Assembly (NCBI GenBank): GCA_030430835.1
Contig: JAUIKJ010000023.1
Span: 1 to 14,504, forward strand
Length of the DNA stretch: 14,504 nucleotides
Reading direction: 5' to 3'
From: Candidatus Hydrogenedentota bacterium
GTDB lineage: Bacteria; Hydrogenedentota; Hydrogenedentia; Hydrogenedentales; JAEUWI01
The position numbers and the translations under genes were made by a program. Below the pieces are notes generated by a model. The model was not told the DNA's origin. It saw nothing but the letters and a program-made list of their open reading frames with translations, and searched no databases. How positions within the stretch are numbered: position 1 is the first letter of the stretch; each line of letters starts with the position of its first letter. Shown piece by piece: positions 6,865-14,322 of this stretch.

Positions 6865-6944
6865 ATCGCGTTGAGAGGTTGCGCGTTTGGTGGGGTCAAT
6901 GCCGGCGCGTCGATCCCGGGGTCGGGGACCCCGGGCTACAGGAC
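6863..6944. repeat. Partial 82-bp repeat, copy C
   Basis: Matches 6711-6792 (right end of copy A) at 81 of 82 bases, 152 bases downstream. It ends with the CCCGGGGTC-GGG-GACCCCGGG palindrome. Near identity to copy A, higher than A to B, points to a recent local duplication. Its CTA at 6936-6938 supplies the stop codon of the minus-strand gene beside it. Confidence 0.88.
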
Positions 6945-7367
6945 TTCTCCCGGTCGTACGTGCCCGCACTTGACGGCATAGAAGTGTTCGATTACGTCGC
7001 CCAATCGTTGCGGTAAGAGAGGTTCAACAACATCCTGCTCCCAACCGTCGTTCTCCGTAATCCGCGCGACTGCAATAAAGAATTCGGTCACCCCGAGAGA
7101 TTGCGGAAGGTCGTCCGCGAGCATGACCAGTTCAAACGTGTCGTTCGGGATAAGTCGAGACTTGGGCAGTCCGAAGGCATCTTCTGCAGACCTGTGCACG
7201 GAATGGATAAATGCTTCCGGCGCTGCCAGCGCCGCCCACAGCGCTGCTGGGACGGGCGTACGGCGTTTGAGTTGCCGTTGCAATGGTCCGGAGATGTACG
7301 AATTTCCATAGCCGAACAGATAGTACTTCCAGTCGCGCTGGTCGTTTCGGTAGAGCGGTTCGTACAT
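6936..7367 (-). CDS. Unrecognised 143-aa protein
   Basis: Starts at ATG 7367 with AGAGG about 9 bases upstream. I recognise no family. The sequence is an even mix of charged and hydrophobic residues, with no signal peptide and no membrane segment. It begins with an aromatic-rich stretch (Met-Tyr-Glu-Pro-Leu-Tyr-Arg... Tyr-Tyr-Leu-Phe-Gly-Tyr-Gly). It has a probable helix at about 40-65 and a predicted-looking strand Phe-Glu-Leu-Val-Met-Leu, then an acidic helical region Glu-Asn-Asp-Gly-Trp-Glu-Gln-Asp. It ends in Cys-Gly-His-Val-Arg-Pro-Gly-Glu-Val-Leu. The stop codon lies inside repeat copy C, so the original C-terminus may have been cut short or extended by repeat insertion. Balanced composition, a good ribosome site and lack of overlap support a real gene. 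Confidence 0.6.
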   Translation of the reverse strand: MYEPLYRNDQRDWKYYLFGYGNSYISGPLQRQLKRRTPVPAALWAALAAPEAFIHSVHRSAEDAFGLPKSRLIPNDTFELVMLADDLPQSLGVTEFFIAVARITENDGWEQDVVEPLLPQRLGDVIEHFYAVKCGHVRPGEVL

Positions 7368-7381
7368 GTGCCCGGCCTCTT

Positions 7382-7604
7382 GTTGCGGGCAGCTTTCCTG
7401 ACCTGCGCATTTATTTGAGGGTGACTATCATAGACGAAAACCGGGAGGGCGAGCGTCCCCGCGAGCCGGATCAAGGCGATTGAAGGCCCCAACCGGCTCG
7501 CGGGGACGCTCGCCCTCCCGAGGACAGGATCGTGTCGAGAGGTTTCGCGTGTGGTCGGGTCAATGCCAACGCCCCGATCCCGGGGTCGGGGACCCCGGGC
7601 TACA
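7382..7604. repeat. 223-bp direct repeat, copy B
   Basis: Gap-free partner of 6566-6788. The perfect 28-bp inverted repeat is at 7442-7469 and 7493-7520, and the palindrome is at the right end (7576-7604). It fills almost the whole gap between ileS (stop 7612) and the 143-aa gene (start 7367). Mismatches to copy A cluster outside the inverted repeat, in the left 30 bases and in 7530-7575. Confidence 0.9.
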
Positions 7605-7611
7605 CGTCGTG

Positions 7612-10600
7612 CTAGCCGACCGTCACGACCAGCGCCAGCGTCTTGTCGTCTACCGTCACTTCTTTCGATTCTGCCTCCGCGCCGTCGCCGGCGGCGAAGG
7701 CGTCGGCCAACACTTCTTTGCTGATGGTGTCGGCGAAGCGCGCCAGCGCGGCGCTGAGTTCGACGTCTTCGGTCTGGTAGGCGACCTGGATGCGGGCGTC
7801 GTAGTCGAGGCCGCGTTCTTTGCGGATTTCCTGGAGGTGGCGGATGACGTCGCGGGCCCAGCCTTCTTCGCGGAGTTCCTGGGTGATCTCGGTGGAGATG
7901 ACGACGACCATGTGACGGCCCTGCGCGGCGGCGAAGCCGTCCTTCGCAGCGAGGCGCACTTCGACGTCGTCGCCGCTGAGCTCGACGGTCTCGCCGCCAA
8001 GATCGAGGGTGATGGCGCCGGCCTGCAACTGCTGGTAGAAGGCCGCGCCGTCGCCTTCGGCGAGGGCCTTGCGCACGGCCTGCACCTGCTTGCCGAGCTT
8101 CGCGCCGAGCACCTTGAAGTTCGGCCGCACCTCGTAGGACACGTAGTCCTCGGGCGTCTGGCAGAAGGCGATTTCCTTGATGTTGAGTTCTTCCTTGAGC
8201 AGGTCGAGGTTGCGCGCGAGGCCGGCCTGGTGCGCGTCGCTGGTGACGACGAGTTCGCAGTGGGCCAGCGGCTGGCGCACCTTGAGGTTCTCCGCGCGCC
8301 GCGCGCTGAGGCCAAGGGTGACCGCTTCGCGGACGACTTCCATCTGCTCGAGCAGTTCGTGGTCGATCGCGGCGGCATCCGCCTCGGGGTAGGCCGCGAG
8401 GTGTACGCTCTCCGCCGCGCCGGGCAGCGGCGCGGTGAGGCTCTGCCATACGGTCTCGGCGAAGAAGGGCGTGAAGGGCGCGGCGAGCCGCGCCAGCTTC
8501 AGCAGGCACTCGTAGAGCGTCCAGTAGGCATCCGCCTTGTCGGCGGTCCATTCGCCCGCCCAGAAGCGCGCGCGGCTCCGGCGTACATACCAGTTGGACA
8601 GGCTGTCCACGAAGTTCAGCACGCCGCGCGCTGCGGGGTAAGAGTCGTAGCGGTCCATGTGACTGCGCACGTCGAGCGCGGTGCGGTCGAGCTCATGCAG
8701 GATCCAGCGGTCGAGCTCGCCGCGCTCGTCGCGCGCGCGGTACCTCGCGTCGCCGCCGTCGCCTCCGCCGGAGACCGCCGCCGGATCCGCCGCGGCCTCG
8801 CGCAGGATCTCGGCCGGCGCGTGCGCGGGGTCGAAGCCGTCGAGGTTCGCGTAGATCACGAAGAAGGACCACACGTTGTACCAGCGGATCAGCAGTTCGC
8901 GCTGTGACTCTTCGACGATCTTCTCGGAGAGGCGGCTGCTGCTGGTCGGCGGGTTCTTGGCGATGAAGCTCCAGCGGAGCGCGTCCGCGCTGTACTTCTC
9001 GAAGAGCTCGCGCGGTTCGCGGTAGTTCTTCAGGCGCTTGGAAAGTTTCAGTCCGTCTTCGCCCATGATGTGGCCGAGACAGATGCAGTTCTTGAAGGGA
9101 TGCGGCCAGCCTTCTTCGCCCTTGCCGTGCACCACGGTGCTGATCGCGAGCAACGCATAGAACCAACCGCGGGTCTGGTCGATGGCCTCGCTGATGAAGT
9201 CGGCGGGGAAGCGCTCGTCGAACTGCTGCGCGCTGCCTTCCTTGTGCGGATAGCCCCACTGCGCGAAGGGCATGCAGCCCGCGTCGAACCACACGTCGAT
9301 CACTTCGGTCACCCGGCGCATGCGCGCACTCGGGTCCTGCGGACTCTGGTACGTCACCGCGTCGATGTAGGGCTTGTGTACCTTGAGGTGCTCGCTGAGT
9401 TCCGGGTTCGCCGCCTTCGCTTCGGCCCAGACTTCCGTGCCCTGCACGTCCGGCTTCGCCAGCAGTTCTTCGTAGGTGCAGATCGCCTCCATGTGCCCGG
9501 TTTTCTCGCAGATCCATACCGGCAGCGGCGTGCCCCAATAGCGCTCGCGCGAGAGCGCCCAGTCCACATTGTTCTCGAGGAAATTGCCGAAGCGGCCGTC
9601 GCGGATGTGCTCCGGCTGCCAGGCGATCTCCTTGTTGTTCGCGACGAAGTCGTCCTTGAACTGCGAGGTCTTGATGAACCAGCTCTTGCGCGCGTACTGG
9701 ATCAGCGGATCCTGATCCGCGCGGGGGCAGAAGGGATAGCTGTGGTGGTACTGGTCGTGCTTGAAGAGCGCGCCGCGTTCCTTGAGCACGCGGATGATCG
9801 CCTTGTCGGCCGCCTTGCAGAACTGCCCGGCGATGGGGGTCTGGTCGAAGGGATCGACATCGGTCACGCGTTCGTCGAAGGTGCCGTCCGGCTTCACGAA
9901 ACAGAGGAAGCCGACGCCCTTCTCCTTGCAAACGCGGTAGTCGTCTTCGCCGAAGGCGGGCGCCATGTGGACGATACCGGTGCCGGTCTCCAGTTCGACG
10001 AAGTCGCCCGCGATCACGATCCAATGTTTCTCGCTCTCGCCCGCGCCTTCCATCTGCTGCGGCGTGTCGTAGGCGAAGAGCGGTTCGTATTCCAGGTTGA
10101 CGAGGTCGGCGCCCTTAACGGTGCGCAGGACCGTCGCGCCCTCGCCGAAGTTTTTCTCCACCAGCGGCGCGGCAACGATGAGTTGCTCGTCTTCGTGCTG
10201 CACGATGGCGTAATCAATCTCGGGGCCGACGGCTGCGGCACAGTTGCTCGAGAGCGTCCACGGCGTTGTCGTCCAGATGAGCAGGCTGGCGCTGCCGTCG
10301 AGACCCAGCTTTGTCTTGCTCTCCTCCGTCAGCGCGAGGCGCACCGTGATCGCCGGGTCGTCCGTATCGCGGTAGCCTTCACCCACTTCACCGGCGGAGA
10401 GCGCGGTGCCGCCCTGCGCCCACCACCAGACCACCTTGTGGCCCTGGTAGAGCAGGCCGCGATCGAAGAGCTGCTTCAGCGCCCACCACACGCTCTCAAC
10501 ATAACTCTGATGGAAGGTGACGTAGGCCTCCTCCAGATCCACCCAGAAGCCGATGCGATCCGTCAGTTCTTCCCACTGTTTCTGGTAGCGGAAGACCGAC

Positions 10601-10986
10601 TCGATACAGGCGCGGTTGAACTTCTCAACGCCATAGTCCTCGATGGCCGCCTTGCCGCCGTCGATGATGCCGAGCTCCTTGCAGACCTCGATTTCGACCG
10701 GCAGCCCGTGCGTGTCCCATCCCGCCTTGCGCTCGCAGAAGTGCCCCGCCATCGTCTTGTAACGCGGGAAGATGTCCTTGATCGTCCTTGTCAGGCAATG
10801 CCCCGGATGCGGCAAGCCGTTCGCCGTCGGCGGGCCTTCATAGAAAACGAAGGGCGGTGCGCCCTCCCGTTGCGCCAGGCTCTTGTGATAGGTGTTGTGT
10901 TCCTTCCAGAAGCGAATAATGTCGTGCTCGGCCTCGGCAAAATTGAAGGGCGAGGGCACCGCGTTGAACACGTCTTTCTTGGCCAT
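7612..10986 (-). CDS. ileS: Isoleucyl-tRNA synthetase, IleRS2 / eukaryote-like type
   Basis: Encodes 1124 residues; ATG 10986 has AAGGA 10 bases upstream. It charges tRNA-Ile with isoleucine in the cytoplasm. Class I signatures: His60-Pro-Gly-His63 (HIGH), Gly-Trp-Asp-Thr-His-Gly-Leu-Pro-Val-Glu (89-98), and Lys647-Leu-Ser-Lys-Arg651 (KMSKS position). The editing domain has Trp-Thr-Thr-Thr-Pro-Trp-Thr-Leu (238-245) and a Gly-Thr-Gly-Ile-Val-His-Met-Ala-Pro...Gly-Glu-Asp-Asp strand. Length over 1100, Lys-Leu-Ser-Lys-Arg instead of KMSKS, and no C-terminal Cys-rich zinc site point to the eukaryote-like IleRS2 class, which is often mupirocin-tolerant (family knowledge; resistance not shown). A low-complexity Gly/Asp linker (Gly-Gly-Gly-Asp-Gly-Gly-Asp) sits between the catalytic and anticodon-binding parts. 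No T-box leader is seen in the 119-base gap upstream. Confidence 0.97.
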   Translation of the reverse strand: MAKKDVFNAVPSPFNFAEAEHDIIRFWKEHNTYHKSLAQREGAPPFVFYEGPPTANGLPHPGHCLTRTIKDIFPRYKTMAGHFCERKAGWDTHGLPVEIEVCKELGIIDGGKAAIEDYGVEKFNRACIESVFRYQKQWEELTDRIGFWVDLEEAYVTFHQSYVESVWWALKQLFDRGLLYQGHKVVWWWAQGGTALSAGEVGEGYRDTDDPAITVRLALTEESKTKLGLDGSASLLIWTTTPWTLSSNCAAAVGPEIDYAIVQHEDEQLIVAAPLVEKNFGEGATVLRTVKGADLVNLEYEPLFAYDTPQQMEGAGESEKHWIVIAGDFVELETGTGIVHMAPAFGEDDYRVCKEKGVGFLCFVKPDGTFDERVTDVDPFDQTPIAGQFCKAADKAIIRVLKERGALFKHDQYHHSYPFCPRADQDPLIQYARKSWFIKTSQFKDDFVANNKEIAWQPEHIRDGRFGNFLENNVDWALSRERYWGTPLPVWICEKTGHMEAICTYEELLAKPDVQGTEVWAEAKAANPELSEHLKVHKPYIDAVTYQSPQDPSARMRRVTEVIDVWFDAGCMPFAQWGYPHKEGSAQQFDERFPADFISEAIDQTRGWFYALLAISTVVHGKGEEGWPHPFKNCICLGHIMGEDGLKLSKRLKNYREPRELFEKYSADALRWSFIAKNPPTSSSRLSEKIVEESQRELLIRWYNVWSFFVIYANLDGFDPAHAPAEILREAAADPAAVSGGGDGGDARYRARDERGELDRWILHELDRTALDVRSHMDRYDSYPAARGVLNFVDSLSNWYVRRSRARFWAGEWTADKADAYWTLYECLLKLARLAAPFTPFFAETVWQSLTAPLPGAAESVHLAAYPEADAAAIDHELLEQMEVVREAVTLGLSARRAENLKVRQPLAHCELVVTSDAHQAGLARNLDLLKEELNIKEIAFCQTPEDYVSYEVRPNFKVLGAKLGKQVQAVRKALAEGDGAAFYQQLQAGAITLDLGGETVELSGDDVEVRLAAKDGFAAAQGRHMVVVISTEITQELREEGWARDVIRHLQEIRKERGLDYDARIQVAYQTEDVELSAALARFADTISKEVLADAFAAGDGAEAESKEVTVDDKTLALVVTVG

Positions 10987-11105
10987 GAGAAGGAAATCCT
11001 TGCTTGAAACAGGGCGATTGCCGCAACACCGGATATGCACACGGTGGCGGCGGGAAAGCCCAAGATCATGGCCTTTTCAGGCGGGAATCCGCAAGTTTTG
11101 GGGGG

Positions 11106-13088
11106 CTACATGCCCGTCCCCGGGCAATACCCGTCTTCCGTCGGCGGGTCCGCATCCGGGCAGGCGACGTAGCCGCCGGAATTGAAGAACTGGATGAGGC
11201 GGAGGAGTTCGCTCAGGCTGATTTCGAAATCGCCGGGGTTGTAGTCACTGGCGTGGGGCACGCAGCTTTCATCGCCCGCGCCGGGCTGGTAGCCATCTTC
11301 GGTGGATTCGGGCGGGTCGGCGCAGGAGAAACCGTCGGAATTGAAGAACTGAATCACGCGAAGTAATTCCGACAGATTCACGACGTTGTCGCTGTTCTGG
11401 TCGGCGGTGTGAACAGCGGTGACCGTACTGCCCTCGCCTTCACCCTCACCTTCACTCTCGCCTTCGCCCTCGCCTTCGCCTTCGCCGCCACAGGTCCATG
11501 CGGGCACGGTGGGCGCGGCGATCGAGATCATGCTCGCGGCGCCGTTCGTGATCTCGAGTCCGCTTGGCATCTTCGATCCGGACTGGCGTTGGACTTGCAG
11601 GCCCTTGCGAAAAGCGAATTGCCGGATCGCATCCGTTCGGAGAATGAGCTCGATGCTGAGACCATCCAGTGCCGCGTTGTCAACGCTGGTGGCGGCCTGA
11701 ATCTCGAAGGTGGTCGATGCGCCATCCTGGGCCAGCAGGAGCGGATTGAATGCCGGCGCGTCGCGTTCATACGCCGCGGGCAAGGGAATGTAGTCGACGG
11801 TATCCGCGTACTTGTTGTTGCCGCGGAAGATAACTCCGTCTTCCCAAACATTGTCCGCGTCGAAGTGTATCCCGTCTGTAGTCAGACGCCAACTAAAGTC
11901 GCGCGCGTCAAAGAGGCAGCCATCCCCCACCGCAACGGCCAGACCCAGTTCATAGATGGCCGTGGGCATCTGGTCCGTGGTGCCCAGATCATGCAGGTCG
12001 AGGGTCCACAAGGTGGTGTACTCGGAGGAGGCTTCGAAGACGGCGGGGGATGCTACGGCCTCCAGCACCGAATCCTCGTCGGTCTCTATGAAAGTCTGGA
12101 AGCTCAGGTCGTCAAAGCCCCCATCCAGGTCGCCCACGAATACGATGGTCGTGTCCCCGCCCGGCACATGGTTCGGGTTGGCAAAGTCGATGCGCCGGTC
12201 CGCTGCGCGGACACCGGCCGCGCTCGTGTCCGCGTCGGAGATCGTGAAGCGGAACTGGCCGTCGATGGGGCCTCGAGCCGTTTGCAGAAAGTCCAGCGCG
12301 AAGAGCGGCGCCGTCCGGATCACGTCGAGTCCTACGAAGGTGGTGGTGTTCGTCAGAAGGTTCCCATAGTAATCGCGCACGTCGATAACGACTTCGAGCT
12401 TGGTGTCCATCGTGACGCGCTCGGGAAGCGTGGAGGTGAAGGCGAGCTTGGGCTGCTCGAGCGGCACCCGACAGGGTCCCAGTTCCGGACCCTCCGTGCC
12501 AATGGTCAGCAGACTCGACGGCGTATCGGAGTTGACGGCGAAGTCCCCTGCATCCACATCCGCGGTGAAGAACATACCAATGTGGGGGAATATCGTAGGA
12601 TTCAGCTTTGGAAACTCCCCGGATATCGTCCCGAGGTATTGTGCCGAGAGGGTCAACGCGCGGCTGGCGCCGTGGGGCACATGCAGCAAGGGATCCCCGG
12701 AAAAGGTCAGGGCGAAGCTCGCGCCGCCGCCCGTGATGGCCACTTCCGTGAAGTCCATCGGCGTCCCCGCGCCGTCGACATCGCCGGAATGGAGGCGCCA
12801 CGCGAAATCGCCGCCCGTGATAGCGCCCAAGCTCGACGCGTCCACATGCAGCGTGAGGTCGTGCAGGATGGTAGGCTGCTCATCCAGCCCGCCGGTGTCG
12901 GAGATGCTGAAGCTGAAGAGCGTCACCTCCGCCGCGCGACCGGTAGTCATACGTTGGCCTTCGGCGGTAAAGCTAATGACCGACTGGTCCACGATGGCCC
13001 AGGCCGCGCTGGAAAACCATACGACAAACGATGCAACAAGAAACCGTCCAGACACACCCCACCCATCACGCAATAAGAACGAAATCAT
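11106..13088 (-). CDS. Large secreted protein with Gly-Glu linker and two dockerin-like modules
   Basis: Encodes 660 residues; ATG 13088 has an AGGGGG site about 5 bases upstream (a start at 13109 is less likely). The signal peptide (about 1-31) ends Ala-Trp-Ala before Ile-Val-Asp-Gln. Residues about 35-530 are beta-rich, acidic, Thr/Phe/Gly-rich and look like several Ig-like or similar extracellular beta domains, with Asp-rich loops that could bind Ca2+; no catalytic motif is recognised. A (Gly-Glu)n linker follows (about 534-553, one Ser). Then come two tandem modules (about 561-660), each with an acidic loop, Leu-Ser-Glu-Leu-Leu-Arg-(Val/Leu)-Ile-Gln-Phe-Phe-Asn-Ser, and a Cys/Pro-rich Glu-Asp-Gly-Tyr tail. 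The loop plus helix resembles a dockerin/EF-hand half. The likely location is the cell surface or outside. It is a stand-alone gene with repeats nowhere inside. Confidence 0.85.
   Translation of the reverse strand: MISFLLRDGWGVSGRFLVASFVVWFSSAAWAIVDQSVISFTAEGQRMTTGRAAEVTLFSFSISDTGGLDEQPTILHDLTLHVDASSLGAITGGDFAWRLHSGDVDGAGTPMDFTEVAITGGGASFALTFSGDPLLHVPHGASRALTLSAQYLGTISGEFPKLNPTIFPHIGMFFTADVDAGDFAVNSDTPSSLLTIGTEGPELGPCRVPLEQPKLAFTSTLPERVTMDTKLEVVIDVRDYYGNLLTNTTTFVGLDVIRTAPLFALDFLQTARGPIDGQFRFTISDADTSAAGVRAADRRIDFANPNHVPGGDTTIVFVGDLDGGFDDLSFQTFIETDEDSVLEAVASPAVFEASSEYTTLWTLDLHDLGTTDQMPTAIYELGLAVAVGDGCLFDARDFSWRLTTDGIHFDADNVWEDGVIFRGNNKYADTVDYIPLPAAYERDAPAFNPLLLAQDGASTTFEIQAATSVDNAALDGLSIELILRTDAIRQFAFRKGLQVQRQSGSKMPSGLEITNGAASMISIAAPTVPAWTCGGEGEGEGEGESEGEGEGEGSTVTAVHTADQNSDNVVNLSELLRVIQFFNSDGFSCADPPESTEDGYQPGAGDESCVPHASDYNPGDFEISLSELLRLIQFFNSGGYVACPDADPPTEDGYCPGTGM
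11431..11488. repeat. Hexanucleotide low-complexity run coding the Gly-Glu linker
   Basis: A roughly 6-base period (CCTTCG/CCCTCA/CCCTCG on the + strand) over 58 bases. It encodes alternating Gly and Glu in the minus-strand secreted protein, a slippage-prone tract. Confidence 0.85.
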
Positions 13089-13119
13089 TCTGCCCCCTGA
13101 GAAACACACGCACCCGTAG

Positions 13120-13139
13120 CCTCTGTACCAGAACAGAGG
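13120..13139 (-). promoter_or_regulatory. Leader hairpin upstream of secreted protein gene
   Basis: CCTCTGT-ACCAGA-ACAGAGG, a perfect 7-bp stem, with an outer CCCG/CGGG pair (13113-13116 and 13146-13149). It lies 32 bases upstream of the start codon in the 5' leader. Just outside it, TAGAAT (minus strand, 13155-13150) preceded by TG could be a -10 element; no good -35 is visible. Function is unproven. Confidence 0.35.
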
Positions 13140-13196
13140 TAGCTGCGGGATTCTACCACATAAAATCAGATCTGTGGGGCGTAGACGGAGATTTTT

Positions 13197-13439
13197 CTAG
13201 CCGGTGGCTCCCATGGGTTCCCCCGGACAATACCCGTCTTCCGACGGCGGATCGGATTCCGGGCAGGCGACGTAGCCGCCGGAGTTGAAGAACTGGATGA
13301 GGCGGAGCAGTTCACGCAAATTCATTCGAAAGTTCTGCGGATTGTATTCGCTGGCGTGGGGACCGCAGCCAGTGCCGCCCGGGTCGGGCTGGAAACCGTC
13401 TTCGGTGGATTCGGGGGAGGGGGGGCCGGCGCAGGCGAA
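13197..13439 (-). pseudogene. Orphan C-terminal module of a Gly-Glu/dockerin-like secreted protein
   Basis: An 80-codon stretch homologous to the last part of the protein at 11106-13088. It starts Phe-Ala-Cys-Ala, has Glu-Ser-Thr-Glu-Asp-Gly-Phe, then Asn-Leu-Arg-Glu-Leu-Leu-Arg-Leu-Ile-Gln-Phe-Phe-Asn-Ser-Gly-Gly-Tyr-Val, and ends Cys-Pro-Gly-Glu with its own TAG. The codon just upstream of the Phe is TGA, and homology stops there. No start codon, signal peptide or linker precedes it. The frame is intact. It is the stump of a second copy whose 5' part was lost, lying 20 bases past the phnX stop. A source for recombination into the neighbour is possible but not shown. Confidence 0.82.
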
Positions 13440-13459
13440 TCAACGATACAACGGAATGG

Positions 13460-14290
13460 TCAGGGCCGGTCACCCGCCTTGAGACGCGTATTGATCGCGT
13501 CGATGACTGGCGGCAGATCGGCCACGCCGTCGATCACGTAGTGCGCGCCGGCCTGGGCGAGTTTCTCGCCGGCGGCGGCCATGCGGCGGGCAAGCTCGTC
13601 CGCGGGGAGCGCGTTGACCTCGGCCTCGGAAAGGCCGATCTCGTAGCCGGTCTTCACCACGGCCACCGTCCACATGCCGCCGTTGAGGCCTTCCTGCACG
13701 TCGGTGACGGTATCGCCGATCTTGACGATGGCCTGCGGCGGATAGATGCCGAGCTCCATGGCAACCTTCACGGCCATCCACGGCGCGGGACGGCCCGCGG
13801 GTACTTCGCTGCCGGGCACGCTGGCGTCGGGTTCATAGCCGGCCTTCTTCGCGGCGGCCATGCAGATTTCCATCATCTCGCGGTTGTAGCCGGTGGTGCC
13901 GCCGAGCTTCATCCCGCGCGCGCGCAGGTCCTTCGCCGTCTCCACGACACCCGGAATGATCTTGGCAAAGGCCGGGAGCGCGTCGAGCTGCAGCGGGATG
14001 AATTCCTGGAAGAGCGCTTCGACATCGTCCTCGGTGTGCGCCGCGCCGTGCTTCGCCTTCCACTGTTCCGCGAGATCGGGCAACTGGATCATCGTGCGGA
14101 TGTGGTCGCGCTTGTGCATGCCCATCGGGCCGCGCGCCTGCGCCACGGTGGCTTCGACGCCATGCCGCTTAAAGAGCTCGACAAAGGCGCCTGCCGGCGC
14201 GAGGCAGCCGTAGTCCACCGTCGTACCCGCCCAGTCGAAGACGGCCAGCTTAAGTTCACCCCGATAGCTGCGCTGAAAAAGAAAATCCAT
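13460..14290 (-). CDS. phnX: Phosphonoacetaldehyde hydrolase (phosphonatase)
   Basis: Encodes 276 residues from ATG 14290 (GTG 14305 is possible but weaker). It is a HAD-superfamily enzyme of the 2-aminoethylphosphonate (ciliatine) pathway that cleaves the C-P bond of phosphonoacetaldehyde to acetaldehyde and phosphate, in the cytoplasm. Nucleophile Asp19 is in Val-Phe-Asp-Trp-Ala-Gly-Thr-Thr-Val-Asp; Lys60 in Met-Gly-Met-His-Lys forms the Schiff base with the substrate. Thr-Thr-Gly-Tyr-Asn (132-136), Gly166-Arg-Pro and Lys190-Ile-Gly-Asp-Thr-Val-Thr-Asp197 complete the core. Length matches the family. It follows phnW on the same strand, the usual pair. Between the two genes, 112 bases hold three hairpins (see the repeat entry). 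Confidence 0.96.
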   Translation of the reverse strand: MDFLFQRSYRGELKLAVFDWAGTTVDYGCLAPAGAFVELFKRHGVEATVAQARGPMGMHKRDHIRTMIQLPDLAEQWKAKHGAAHTEDDVEALFQEFIPLQLDALPAFAKIIPGVVETAKDLRARGMKLGGTTGYNREMMEICMAAAKKAGYEPDASVPGSEVPAGRPAPWMAVKVAMELGIYPPQAIVKIGDTVTDVQEGLNGGMWTVAVVKTGYEIGLSEAEVNALPADELARRMAAAGEKLAQAGAHYVIDGVADLPPVIDAINTRLKAGDRP

Positions 14291-14322
14291 GTCTGTAATT
14301 CCCACTTGTGTCTAGTAACATC

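Noticed and set aside
6664..7016. Overlapping + strand frames of about 100 codons
   Set aside because: They consist of repeats A and C and the REP hairpin.
6566..7604. CRISPR array or insertion sequence
   Set aside because: Repeat units are long, unevenly spaced and palindromic with no spacers, and there is no transposase.
7480..8907. 475-codon open frame on the + strand
   Set aside because: It starts inside repeat copy B and then runs antisense to ileS; no domain is seen.
9070..11007. 645-codon open frame on the + strand opposite ileS
   Set aside because: It is the antisense shadow of a well conserved ileS in GC-rich DNA; composition is Arg/Ala/His rich with no motif and no ribosome site that stands out.
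11078..11099. Half of a REP hairpin upstream of ileS
   Set aside because: Only GCGGGAATCC is present with no pairing arm, too little to call.
10987..11105. T-box or other riboswitch in the ileS leader
   Set aside because: The gap is only 119 bases, with no T-box sequence or terminator/antiterminator pair visible.
11409..13076. 555-codon open frame antisense to the secreted protein
   Set aside because: It has low-complexity composition and begins in the Gly-Glu tract read backwards; the minus-strand frame has a signal peptide and modules.
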